Assembly: GCF_029873635.1 (NCBI RefSeq)
Contig: NC_080419.1
Location: 79,964,931 to 80,028,930 of the forward strand
Source: Malania oleifera
Taxonomy: Eukaryota; Streptophyta; Magnoliopsida; Santalales; Ximeniaceae
DNA: 64,000 nucleotides
Direction: 5' to 3'
In this document: in pieces, positions 24,101 through 37,196 of the stretch
How the letters are laid out: each line of letters begins with the position of its first letter
Numbering within the stretch: the first letter of the stretch is position 1
Translations under genes and position numbers: made by a program
Notes under the pieces: generated by a model
What the model was told of the DNA's origin: nothing
Seen by the model: the letters and a program-made list of their open reading frames with translations, nothing else
Databases searched by the model: none

Positions 24101-27100
24101 CACCACTACTCGACGGTCAGGACAATTCAAATTGGTTAAATGAAGAGGTTGGTGGTACTACAGAAGGAGGTGATCAACCACCAATAAACGCGCATGATGA
24201 TTCAAGTTCAAGCCCTGAACGTACACAAAGTGATGACAATCTTGGTTTGAGCCCACCAAGTGATGATGATGGTAATAGTGGTGCTGGAGCTGAGGTTGGG
24301 GGGGGTGGCAGTGGTGGTGGTGGAGGCGGCGGTGTAGAATATAATTATGGATATGATACAGGGATATCATTTGGAAGGGATATATATCCTTCTGATCCTT
24401 ATGGACTACATGACATACCTGAAAATTATGACTTGGGTATTCCTCCAGGGAACCAATCTTCACAACCCAGGAGAATGAGTGCTCGTGGTGACCCTAACGA
24501 TTCTACTGAAGATTCATATGGTGTGGTTCGTAGTTTTGGCGACTTTGGTTTAGATGGTTCATCATCACAATCATATGGATCTCATCCAGCATATCCACAT
24601 TATGCATCTCGTGACTCACATTTTTATCCCAGTGGATCAGGAATCTCAGGATCTAGTGAGTCTTCTTCTACACACTACCCAGAGCCAGCCCCTGCCCCAA
24701 CTTATAGACATTATTCAGGAGAATTTTCATCACCAGTACATTTTCAAGAGCAACAACAAAATGACGTAAACTTGGGTTCATTCAACTATGTATTTCCACA
24801 AGGATGGGGAGATAATTTCCCATCCCAATCCCAAGATACAGATGCAAATTATGAAGACCCTCCACGTCATTCTTTTTGGTGGTGACATGTGTTATGTTAT
24901 AAATTTGTAATATTGTATTCATGTATTTTCAACTATTTATTGATATTTGATATTAATCACTTTTTAAATTCATGTATGTGTAATGTGTATATTGAGTATT
25001 AAGTCTATTGAGTATTGATTCATTTTTAGTAACTTTATGACTTTAATTAATTGATTCTTACATTTCTACATCTTTTTACTCATTAAAGTAATGTAAACTA
25101 TAAAAAAAATATGCTTTTTTTTGTAAACAGCACACTAAAATTAATATAAAAATCATAATGCCTATTAAAAAGCATTTGTAGGTTGAAAAAAAGCCTTCAA
25201 AATTCATTAAAAATCATGTATTAATGGATTTCATGCTTATTTTTTAATTTTGGCATGGTTGTGCATGCGTGAAAAAAATTCACGACCGTTACGCCCGCTT
25301 CCCGTTACGTAACACCCGCGTCTCCCGCGACCCGCGACACCCGCGACCGTTTCGCGACGTTACCCGCGACCGCGATTTCGAACCATGAGTGCAACACATA
25401 TTAGACTTCACATAAGTTATGGTAATTAGTTTCCGTACAAGTTTCTCCCGAACAAAGTGGCAATCAAACTTCAATGTGTTTTATTTACTCGTGAAAGAGC
25501 ATGTTGGAGGCAATAAGAAGAGCATCTTGATTATCACACATCAACTTCATAGGCTAAGAAAGTGGAAAGGTCAATTCTTCCAACATGTTTTTGAGCCAAA
25601 CAAGCTCACATATAGTATGAGCCATAAGTCTATATTCTGACTCAGCACTTGACCTAGCCGCTATAGTTTGTTTCTTAATCTTTTAAGAAACCAAATTACT
25701 ACCAACAAAGATACAATATCTAGTTGTGAATCTTTTGTCTCAAGGTGATCCGGCCCAATCTGCATTAGTATAACCCTAAATATAAGTGTGACCCTGATCT
25801 CGATGCAAGAGACCTTTTCTAGGTGTACCTTTGAGATATCTCAAGATGCGAATTACTAAGTCCCAATGGCTTGGCCTCAAGAATCCAAAAATTGATTCAC
25901 ATTATGGCAAAAGATATGTCCAATCAAGTGACTATGAGATAATACAACTTTCCAACCAATCTTTGGTATCATCCAGGATTAGGCAACAAATCACCCATAT
26001 TTAGCACTAACTTGCTGTTAGGATCCATTGGTGTATCAACCCTTTTGAATCCCACAACCCAATATCATACAAAAGATCAAGAATATACTTCCTCTGTGAC
26101 AAAACAATTCTCACGCAATATCGAGATACTTTATATCCAAGAAGTATTTCAGTGGTCCCAAATTTTTGGTTTGAAACTTAGTTTATAGAAAATGTTTTAG
26201 GCCTTGAATACCTTGATCATCACCTATAATTACAATATCATCCACATACACAACAAGAATCATACCTAATGAAGTATGATGATAAAACATAAAGTAATCC
26301 ACTACAAACCATCGAAGGCCAAACATAAGTACTACAACACTGAATTGACCTAATCATTCACTAGGAGATTGTTTGAAACCACATAATACCTTCTTGAGAT
26401 GGCAGACTAAGCCTGACTCGCCCTAAGCAACAAACCCAAGTGGTTGGTCCATATAGATCTCCTCCTCAAGATCACCATGCAAGAAGGCATTCTTCATATG
26501 AAACCAATGCAAAGTTCAATGACAAGTGGTGGCCAATGAGATGAATAAACATACTAATGTAAGTTTGGCAACCGAGCAAAAGGCGTCAAAATACTCCAAA
26601 CCATACACCTATGTATGCCCTTTAGCAACAAGACATACCTTCAGACGAGCCACAGAACGAACAATCTAGGTTGACTTTCACTATATACACCCAGTGAAAA
26701 CCAACTATAGATTTGTCAAGAATAAGTGATACCAATTCCCGCGTATCACTATCTTGTAAAGCATTCATCTCTTCAACCATTGCATTCCTCCATCTAGAGT
26801 GGGCTAAGGGTTCAGAAACATATTTAAGAAGGGAAACAGATGATAAAGTAGTAACAAAATAATAATAGGAGGGTGATATAAAGTCATAGAAAACAAATTT
26901 GGAGATGGAATGTTGTGTACATTTACGTTTACCTTGCTGGACAGCAATGGGAGGATCAAAATCATGAGAAATGTGATCATCAAACGAGGAAATTAAAGGC
27001 ATGGTAGTAAAAGCTAGAGGGACTCTCTTCCTTGGAGTTGTCTTCATGAATATACTTGCAAGGATGCAAACAACATGGAGAGACAAGTGAATGATTGGGT

Positions 27101-30100
27101 AAGGACAGCAAACTAAAGTCTAGAAGATTAGGTAGAGGAAGAGTCTCATAAAGATCAAAAGCACTCAAGGAATGAGTGTAGTATGGTGTAAACTCAAAGA
27201 AGGTAACATCAGCAGAAACAAAGGAGCAAGAAGGAGTAGGACAATAACAACGATACTCTTTTTGAGTGCACAAGTAGTCCACAGACACATTTTATAGCAC
27301 AAAGGTCCAACTTATCCACCCCAAGATTTAGCTAACAAAAAAAAAGATACACCTAAATATACGAGGTAAAGAGAATAGAGGTGAATTAGGAAAGAGAGCG
27401 GAGTAGAGAATTTTGCACAAAGAACAAAGGATGGCATTCTGTTGATAAGATAGCAAGCATTACATACAACATCACCCCAAAAAACTTTTACGTACATGCA
27501 TTAGGTAAACTAAGGTGTCAGTGATTTCAAGGACTTGTCTACTTTTCCACTATGCAACCCCATTTTGTTGAAGAGTGTAAACACAGATGATTAATGAACA
27601 ATAACAAGCAGAGTTGTATATGTAGTCAATTGAGTACTAAAATACTCTTCAGCATTATCACTCCAAAGTATTCAAACTGGCAAACCAAATTGAGTCTTTA
27701 TTTAAAAAAAATAAAAACAAATAACCAAAAAAAACACACACACACACACAAAATATATGAAATAACTCAAAACAATCTTCTATGAATACAGCCAAGTCAT
27801 CCTTGAATGATCCACAAAGGCTAAAAAGTATCAAAAACCCAACTTGGACACACCTCAACTAGGAACCCAAACATTAGAATGGACTAACATGAAAGGATTT
27901 GTTGCCCATTTATTGACTAGGGAAGCATAAGGGACACAAAGATTCTTTCCCAACTGACAAGACTTGCAACCAAGACTAGACATAGAACTCAAATCAAGGA
28001 CTAGACTTTTCAACTTTTGCAACAAAGGATAACCAAGACACCATGAATCTGGAGAGGTGTGGCAACAGTAGGGCAAGCAATAGGAGGAGATTGCGGCTCA
28101 AAGTAATAAAGTCCACCGACTTCATGCCCTCTGTCAAATGTGTTCCTCATCTTCAAATCCTAAATGACCACAGAATCTGGGAAAAATGTTACTAAACAAT
28201 TCATGGATTTGGTAACCTTGCTAACTGACATAAGATTGAAAACAAACTTAGGAGTACATAAAATAGAAGGATAGAGGAAGTCGGATTTACCGTCCCAATT
28301 CCCTTAATCGCATGGGTGGATCCATCAGCAAGAAAGACATGTGGTAAGTTTTTAGAATACTAGAGAATAGAAGAAATTAAGTATATCTATGATATGACCA
28401 ATGGCAACAGAGTCTATAACACAAGGACTAGGACAAGAAGTACTAGATGACAAGCAAGTTGTGATGCTTGCTACTGCTTAAACTTAGAATCCTCTTTCTC
28501 TGACATAGATATAGTACGTTGTTCCCCACTTGGACCCAAAGGTGTGGTGTCGATGGTGATTGCATTGGCAACACGTCAATGTTTACCATGGAGATCCCAA
28601 CACAACTCAATAGCATAGTAATCAGAGGCGCAAGGCAAGCCGAGGCACAAAGGGTGTGTGAAGCCGAGGCGCGAGGCAAAGACGCGCGCCTCACCTATTA
28701 AAATGTTGTAAAATGCCTATTTGGGGTAATTGATATACGAACATATGAATATCTAGTAATATTAGATTTTAAAATGTCAAAACATTCAATAGCAAAATGA
28801 AAATTTAATGAAATTGCCGAGGCCAAAAGCATCAACAATTCAACATAGTTCAACTTCAAAATAAAATAGTACAATAAAAGATTTCAAAGTCTAAAATCTA
28901 AATATCCTCCTCAATCATCAGTTATCACACATCATCAACTAAGTCTGTCAAGATATCATCATCTTCCTCTTCATCACCAGAAGTGTTTTCTCCAACATCT
29001 TTTCCCTCTTCTGTCTCCTCTACACTATCCACTTCGATTTCATCCTCATCTACAAGTTCCAACATTGTGGTCTGGCCCCTAGCACTGGCTACATTACTAG
29101 ATGAAGCTCTTCCTCTAGACGATGTTGACATTTTGCCCTTACTCTTGATCTAGTGTGATGAGGGGGGTTATTTAGTCCAGCAGCTCTAGCAACAGAATAC
29201 CAATTCAAAATATCATCTTCAAACACAAGTTCATCATCCTCATCAGAATTGCCATTCATCCTACCAACCAACCACTCATTACTATCATCAATGTCCTTTA
29301 GGAGATGGGATCAATGGTGTCACGCTTGTCATATCGACGCCTCAGAGTTCGATTATATTTCACAAATACCAAATCATTCAAGCGTTGCTGGGATAGCCTA
29401 TTTCTCCTTTTGCAATGAAGCTGCAAAAGGTTTTAAGTAATATGATAAATAATGATTCTAAAAAGTAGTAGACTGGTAGTTCATGTTCTTTAATAATTAA
29501 TCCATGATATACTAATGACCTATATGTTGGAATATGCTCCAATTTCTTTCACAGCCGGTAGCACTACACGTGAGGCTAAGAATTTTCATAGCAAACTTTT
29601 ACAAGTTTGGAGTTGATGATCCAAATGACATCCACCATTGCGTTGTCATAAAATAAATTTAAAATGAATACCTACTAGGTAATAGCAAAAATAATTTTAA
29701 AAAGAAAGTGGTAGTAAAAATGCCACTTTACTTGGTGCTTGCATCTTCCTTTGCCCCACTGCCAAATTAATTCCAAAGATGCCACTAGCGCTATTGTATT
29801 TTCCCAACTCATGTACAACTTTATCTTGCATTTCAAGGGCTCGCAGTAACCTTGCAATACATTTGTACAAACCCGCCATAATTTCTTCATCTTGCAAAAT
29901 GTCGGGGTTTGAATAGAAAAATTTCAGGTTCAAGTAGTGTGCAGCTACATGCAATGGTTGATGGAGTTGGTGTCCCAACCTCGTATCAATAATTTCAAAT
30001 ACCTCCTTGAATTTATCCTCTCTCTCACCGAAAGCCTTAGTTATGGCTTCCTTAGACCTATCCATTGCTTCACAAATGTATCCCATTGCAGGTTTCTTTT

Positions 30101-33100
30101 CCCCATCAACCAAACGGAGTACACGAACAAGTGGATCTATCAACTTAAGAGCATAGACAATGGTACTCCAAAAGGTAGGCATCAAAACAATACTAGTTGC
30201 TCTTTTGCCAACTGCCTCCTTTGCCCATTTAGTAGTATTCCAATCTTCAAATGTAAACATCTTCCTCAAGTTGTTCTTTTGAAGGTGGATTGAATGAAGG
30301 GTGATGAAGGCAGTTGCAAATTTTGTAACTGCAGGCCTTGGTAAGTTCTTTCCTCTAGTGAAATGTCTCATCAAGTTCACCACACCAACACGGTTATAAA
30401 TATAACCATTCGAAAACATTGCCTTTTCAAAGTTGTATGAATTGAAGGCATCTTCCCAATATCCTCCAATATTAAATCGAGACAATGGACAGCACACGGC
30501 GTCCAATATAAATGTGGTCTCTTTGCTTCCAACAATCTCCCTGCTGCAACATAGTTTGAAGCATTATCTACCACTTGAATCACATTTGATTCTCCAATTT
30601 CCTCTACCATCTCATCAAGTAACATTCTATCTGCATTCTTGACAAGATTAGAAGCATCAATAGACTTTATGAACGGTGATCCCTTTGGAGAGTTCACTAA
30701 GAAGTTTATTATGTCCTTATTAGCAACTGAATCTCTCCAACCATCACACATAATTGAGCAGCCATATTTTGCCCATTCCTCCTTATGGACCTTCAACAAT
30801 TCTTTCATTCGACTAACTTTCTGTTTTAAGAAAGGAACTCTCACTTCATAATATTTAAGTAGCTTTATTCCAGGACCATATTAACCAATTGATTCAAGTA
30901 TCATTGCAAAGTTGCTCAAACGTACAATATTAAATGGTATTTCAGCATCATACATCCACCTAGCAAAATCTGTCATTGCCTTTTTTCTTAATTACTTCTT
31001 CTATGCCTCATTTATTGATGTTTGCTTCATCTTCCCTTCTTTCCTAACTTTAACCGCATTCTTTGGATTAGGAGTAAAAAGCATGTCTATAGGTCCCTTC
31101 TGTTTTGGTTTCTTCAAGTTGGATTGGTATAAACTTTGACTTCAACTTCTACTTCCATCAGTAAGCACTCTCTTGCCACAAGTGTCAATATCATGAACTT
31201 CATCTTCTTCATCTTCACCATAATGATATATGTCATCAAAATCGGACAATAACTCATTTTCCTCCTTTTCTATATATTTCTTCAACATATACTCCTTAAT
31301 CTCCTTGCGTACATGAGCAGGGCACTTAGAGCACTCTTTTACATTTCTAAATCCTCCGACAATATGTTGTTTTGCCCGAAATATTCCTCCTCTTGTGACT
31401 TTGCCACAAAAATTGCAAGTCAAATTATTCCTATTTTTGTTATCATCCAAATGTGCATACTGCCATGCAGGATCTTTCTTTGTAGAGGTACAATTTCCAT
31501 TTCCAGAATCCATTTAAGATTTAACACTTGGTAGCCTAACTGCAAAAAAAAAAAACAAAAAAAACAAAAAACTAAGCAGCAGCTGGCACCAGATACATAT
31601 AATATTATAAGAAGTAGCAGGTAGCAGAAGAAGAAGAAGAAGAAGCAGGCAGTCGGCAGAAGGAAGCAGGTAGCAGAAAGACGAGCTAGCTGCTAGTTCA
31701 AAATGTCAAAGACGAACTCACATTGCTGGTTTGAAGGCTCGCAAACGAACTTGCGAAGGCTCCTGCGGTTTCGAAATGTGGAAGAAACACTCGCGAAGGG
31801 TCATGCTGGTTCGAAATGTAGAAGACGAAATGCGAAGGTTCTTGCTGGTTCGAAGGCTCGAAGAAGACTCATGTGGGTTCGAAGGCTCGAAGACGACTCA
31901 TGCTGCTGGTTCGAAGGCTCGCGAAGGCTCCTGCTGGTTCAAAATGTGCAACAGTGCAAGACGAACTTGCGAAGGGTCGTGGGGCTTCTAGGGGGCGAAA
32001 AGAGCTAGGGCTCTACTGGTTCGAATTGAATGAGGGCTAGAGCGTTGGCCTTTGGCTACTTCTTTATTTAACAGGCTCAAAAACTTCAAGGCGCGCCTCA
32101 CGTCGCATGACGCCCTGCTGCGCCTCATTGCACCTCATCTTACCTCTTATAGGTCGCCTCGCCTCGCATGATATGAGGCGCTGGCCTCCTAGCCTGTTTG
32201 CACCTCACGCCTAGGAGGCACGCTTTTGACAACTATGCTCAATAGTATGACCATCTCGTCCACAATGAGCACACTTGCGAGAGTGTCTCTACCTCATCCA
32301 TCTCTTCCACCACGACCGCTTGAACCACCTCTATATCTTCTATAGATGCTTGGTTGAAAACTAGTATCACAATGCATGGCGAAGGTTGTACTCTCAAAGT
32401 CAAATGCAAAAAGTAGAAGAATGTGTGCTGAAGGAAGCACGAAGGACATAAGAATAAACATCAACAAATGATGGCAACTTTGAACTACCAAGTATCTAGG
32501 AGTCTAGGACCTGGTTGACTTAAACTCCGGTTTCAAACCCACTAGAACTCAAAGAGCTGTCATCTACTTCCTCTACTTTTGCATCTCACGAACATCTATG
32601 AGTATAGGTTGCACAATGTTAAGCTCCTAATGGATATGTTTTATCTCTCCAAAATACTCTGTAATGCTCCCATCTCCCTACTGTAGCTGAAAGTACTCCT
32701 AGAATAAATCATACATACGTGGAATGTTACAAGAGTACAGAAACTTGGCACATTCCCAAGTCTCCTTGCATGCATCTAAATATATGCATATCGATGCAAT
32801 CAAGTTCCACAAGTGTGAAACAATCAAAGCATCTTCCAAGTACACACACTTCTTTTCTCTTCTCATTAGGAGGAACAAATTGGAATGAGTGGTCAAATTT
32901 TCCTAATCCTATTAGATAAAACCCAAACAGCCTTAGACCACTAAACATAATTCTTTTCATCCAACTTTTCAGCTAAAAATCCTCTGGGCAATAGTAAGAA
33001 GGATGCTAGCAGGGAACTCAAACAATTGGAATTTTCAAGTAAATTATAACTAAGGTCATAGATCTCAAACTTGGTAAAGGCTGGCAGCAGTCAAGGTACT

Positions 33101-35432
33101 TCAGTTAATCCATGCTGAGGAAATTATCTCTTGGAATGCAAGGGGCCTTGGGGCCTTAATATGTTTCTAAAAGGGCTCTAACTTCTTTTCTTAAACACTC
33201 GAGAGGGGTTTACAGGAAATGAAAACTGAAACCATAAACAATTTTTAGGTTGACAGCTTATGGGGGCATAAAAACTGCAGATGAATTTCCCTTGGGCAAA
33301 TGAAAATGCAGGAGGAATTCTTATTTTATAAAAAAATGAAGTGATTGACACGCTTGATCACTCAATTAACTCCAGCCCAGCTTCCTGCCTGTTAAGGAAC
33401 CTAGAAGATAACTTTAAGTGGATTATCACAAGTGTCTATAGGCCACGTGAAGGACCCTCTAGAGGATGCAGAGGATGCTCTTGTGGTATGAGCTCTTGGA
33501 GGTTAAAGGAAATCGTGATGCCCCTTGGGTTACTAGGAGAATTTCAATATGGTCTTGCACCCTCATGAAAGAAGTGGGAGCACCTAGTAGACCACTAGCA
33601 AGAGAGAATTCATCAATTTTATCACTGTGAATGCCCTCATTGATCTGCCTTTCTCTAGCGGCTCCTTCAAATTGTAGGATTCTAGGGTAACTACCTCTTT
33701 CTTGAGAATTGATAGGATCCACATCTTCAGAGGTTGAGAAGAACATTTCACTAAGGCTTCTCAAAAGATTCTCCTTAGACCTAATTCAGACTACTTCCCC
33801 ATCCTTCTGGATACAAGATGTACAAAGTAGGGGCAACCCCTTTCCATTTCGAAATCATGTGCCTTAAACATGATGTTTTGGAGATCTGGATAAACAAATG
33901 GTGTTCTTCTCTCCATTTTGAGACTAAAGCAATTTTTGGGGCTGTCTCAAAATTAAAGGGACTAAAGGTAAAGGAATGGTGGAATAAGAGTGCATTCCGA
34001 AACAACACATGGAAAAGAATGTGATCCTTAATGGTATCAAAGAAGGATATCAAAAGTGGCATTGTTGAATTCTACAAAAGATCTTTGTACCAAGATGGCC
34101 CTCATGGTTTTACTTTAGTTTTTCTTTTCAAGCAAATTGGGGACTCCTTAAACAAGACATTGTCAGCATTTTTAATTATTTTCCTAAACAGGCATACTTG
34201 TTAGAAGCATTAACTCCACAATTGTTACAAGAAAATTGAAGCTTTCAACATTAAGGACTTCCGTGCTATGACTCTAGTTGGTAAGATCCTATCCAAAGTC
34301 CTTGCTGCAAGGCTGAAGAAAGCAATCCAGAGGTTATTGACCAGCATCAGCATGCATTTGAAGCAGGCAGGCAGATCATGGCAGCCCTAATTGCTAATGA
34401 AGTTGTGGACACCTATAATAAAGGCAGGAAGATTTCGGTGGTCTGTAAACTCAACATGGAGAAGGTTTTCAAATATGTTAACTGGACTTTTCCTCACAAC
34501 ATTCTCAAAAGAAATAGCTTTCGGAGATCTTTGGTGTATGTGGATCCAGCAATCCGTTTCAAACCCAACATCTTCAGTGCTCATCAATGACTGCCCTTCA
34601 GACTTTTTTCACTCTACTAGAGGTCTAAGGCAGGTGATCCCCCCTCCCCTTATTGTTAATTTTAGTTATGGAAGAGTGAATCTCTTGTTGACAAGGCTTC
34701 AAAAGAAGGCCTTCTTAAAGGTTTTAGTATTGGAATAAAGGGAAGAGAAAAGGACGCTTCCATCTCTTCATGGACATTACCATCATTTTTTGTGAAGAGG
34801 ATCCCTGGCAAATCCTCAATCTTAGATGCATATTTCTCAGGTTTGAAGCAGTCAAAGGCGTGAAGGTGAATCTGGGAAGAAGTGACTGATTCCTCTTTGG
34901 GCCAGCACCAAAGGGACTTTCCTTGTGGGCCTTTTCAGCTGCAAACTGGAAGTTTTTCCAATCTCCTACCATCATCACCCTCTCGGAGCTAAATTCGAAG
35001 ACAAGGAGTTGGGGATCCCATCAATGAAAGAGACCTGGCCAGTTGGAAGAGGAATTATTTGTCTGAAGGTGTGATACTTGCCCAATTTAGAAGCATCTTA
35101 ACCAATCTCCCGGTTTAATAGATGTCACTCTTTCCAGTCCCTTGCTCATTTGCTAGAAAGTTGAGGGAATTCAAAAATGATTCCTCTGGGGGAGTTTAGG
35201 AGAGGATTTCAAGTATCTAGTTAAATTGGGGGCCATTAAACAACCTATGGGTCATTTTTTTTATAACAAAACAAATTTATTAATGAAAGAAACAATTACA
35301 ATGGATGTGGGATAAACAACCTACAGGATATGGAGGCTTACAAATCAAATTTCTGTCTACTTTCAACAAAGCCCTTCCTTGGGAATTGCTTTGGAGATTC
35401 AGAAAGAGATAGATCATCATTTTTCTTTTTCT

Positions 35433-35463
<31 letters not shown>

Positions 35464-37162
35464 GTGGGGGGGTCACTTCAAAATATGTTGCCAACACTAT
35501 GGTCAGATCACTAAAGCTGGGTGAGGAGCACATGGTATTGGAGTTTGGAAATCTATTAGGAAAGGGCACGATGATTTTTTTTCTTCTTCATCACTTCCAA
35601 GTGGAGGAAACGGGATATATTCTTTTTTCGGCATGATATCTTGTGCAGCCATTCTCCCCTATGCATTAGGTTCTTTCTATTTTTAGCTTGGCTTGTGACA
35701 ATGATGCCCTTCTTCAAATTTCTGACCAACGGATTTTTCTGGAAGTTTCCCTTGATTAGAAATGCTTTCAACTGGGAAATTGAACATCTTACAAACTATT
35801 ATGGTAACTTGTGCATATGCCTAGTGTGGAACCCTACTAAGCAAGTGGATCCTGAGCCAGAATGCTAGATTTACAGTCAGATTTTATTATCCACGGGCAG
35901 AAATTTACAGCAACTTTCCCTAGACGCCCATTTGGAGAACAGCTGCCCCAACAAAAAGGTACTCTCTTTATGTGGGAGCAACTCTGGATAACCTGTAGAA
36001 AAGGGTCTGCCTCTTGTTAACAGGTGCTTTTTGTGTTTTAAAAGTGCTGAATCCATTCATTACATCCTCTCACACTGCTCTTGGACCAGACTCCTTTGGG
36101 ACTTGGGCTTTTCACACCAAAACATCAGTGAGTTACTGCCAAAAGGGTGAAAGAAAAGCTATGGACCTGGAAACGTATCCATTCAAGCAAAGAGAGGAAC
36201 AAAGCTTTGTCCCTCATTCCCCTTGACATCTTTTGGTTTGGTTGGAGGGAAAGTAATACAAAAGCTTTTGAAGGATCACCCACGCCCATGCATACTACTA
36301 AAATGGCAAAGGACTGCTACTGTGGCCAGATGGCACAGTTGTTTATTTATGGTTTTGACACTAGTAACTCTTGATTTTTTCTTTTTTTCTTTTTGTTTTT
36401 TACAACCTGCAATGGAAGTGATTTCCATTGTTTGATGTTTGGGCAGCATCCCCTCAATGCCCTAGTTAGTAGAATCTTACAATCCTTAATCTGGTCCTGC
36501 CAACCATACTAGTGATCCTACGTATGATTCCAATTTGAATAACCTTGGTTACTATGTCATGCTAACATTGGTTCGATCACCAATTTGACAAAGCAATCCA
36601 ACCAACCCAATGGCTTCAGCAGGTTCACTAGTCACAGTTTTAGCAAAAAGTGTAGCTCATTTATAAATCCACGCCAATCAAGAACTAAAAAAATCAATAT
36701 TATAATTTAAATCCATAATCACAGCATACCAACTAATCAAATGAATTACAAAAACTCAAACCTGAAGGCGGGCTACTAATTTCCCTTTAGAAGTGCTTTC
36801 ACCACTCGCATTCTTTCCATTTTTATCTTTTGGGTCACTAGGTTTGCTTTCTTTACTTTCAAAAATGTACCTAAACATGAAATAGCAAATTAATAAAATG
36901 AAATTGCCATTTAAAAAAAAATCTCAAAGCAAGAACAAAAAATAAGGCACTCTATGCAATGGAAAGTCACCGATGATGACGAAAGAATATAAAGTCTCTC
37001 TGGTTGTGAAAAGTCACAACTCGCCGACCACGAAAATTTGGATCTCGGGGGAAAAGTGACTGTATCATCCTAGACCAAAAAAACAACAATGAAAAAAAAG
37101 GGTAAGAAACACACACACACACAAACACACATATACAAACAAATAAGATGCAAACTTCCGAC

Positions 37163-37196
<34 letters not shown>

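Larger units (their letters stand above)
19191..25387 (+). mobile_element. Complete hAT transposon (6.2 kb) with BED transposase
   Basis: Terminal inverted repeats CATGGTTTTAAA (19191) and, read from the right end, CATGGTTCGAAA. They are flanked by a perfect 8-bp duplication AGTGCAAC (19183-19190 and 25388-25395). Both subterminal regions are packed with CGTTACG/TAACGGCC words (19207-19390 and 25275-25375), the usual transposase-binding clusters of hAT elements. The transposase gene is on the plus strand, 21440-24885. It is inserted in the RNase H coding end of the minus-strand copia. It is antisense to RPF1. Confidence 0.93.
18986..33000 (-). mobile_element. Ty1/copia retrotransposon on the minus strand, split by two hAT elements
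   Basis: Three blocks belong to one copia element: 25396-28605, 32246-33000 and 18986-19182. In minus-strand order they give gag, a CCHC zinc knuckle, protease, GAG-pre-integrase, integrase, RT and RNase H. A polypurine tract (GATGGGGAG, 19097-19089) is followed by the 3' LTR start TGTTAATGG at 19088, of which only about 100 bp remains before Ogre-like LTR sequence. No 5' LTR was found between the gag and the L1 starting at 33110. The element lies in RPF1 intron 9 in the same orientation as the gene. Confidence 0.85.
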
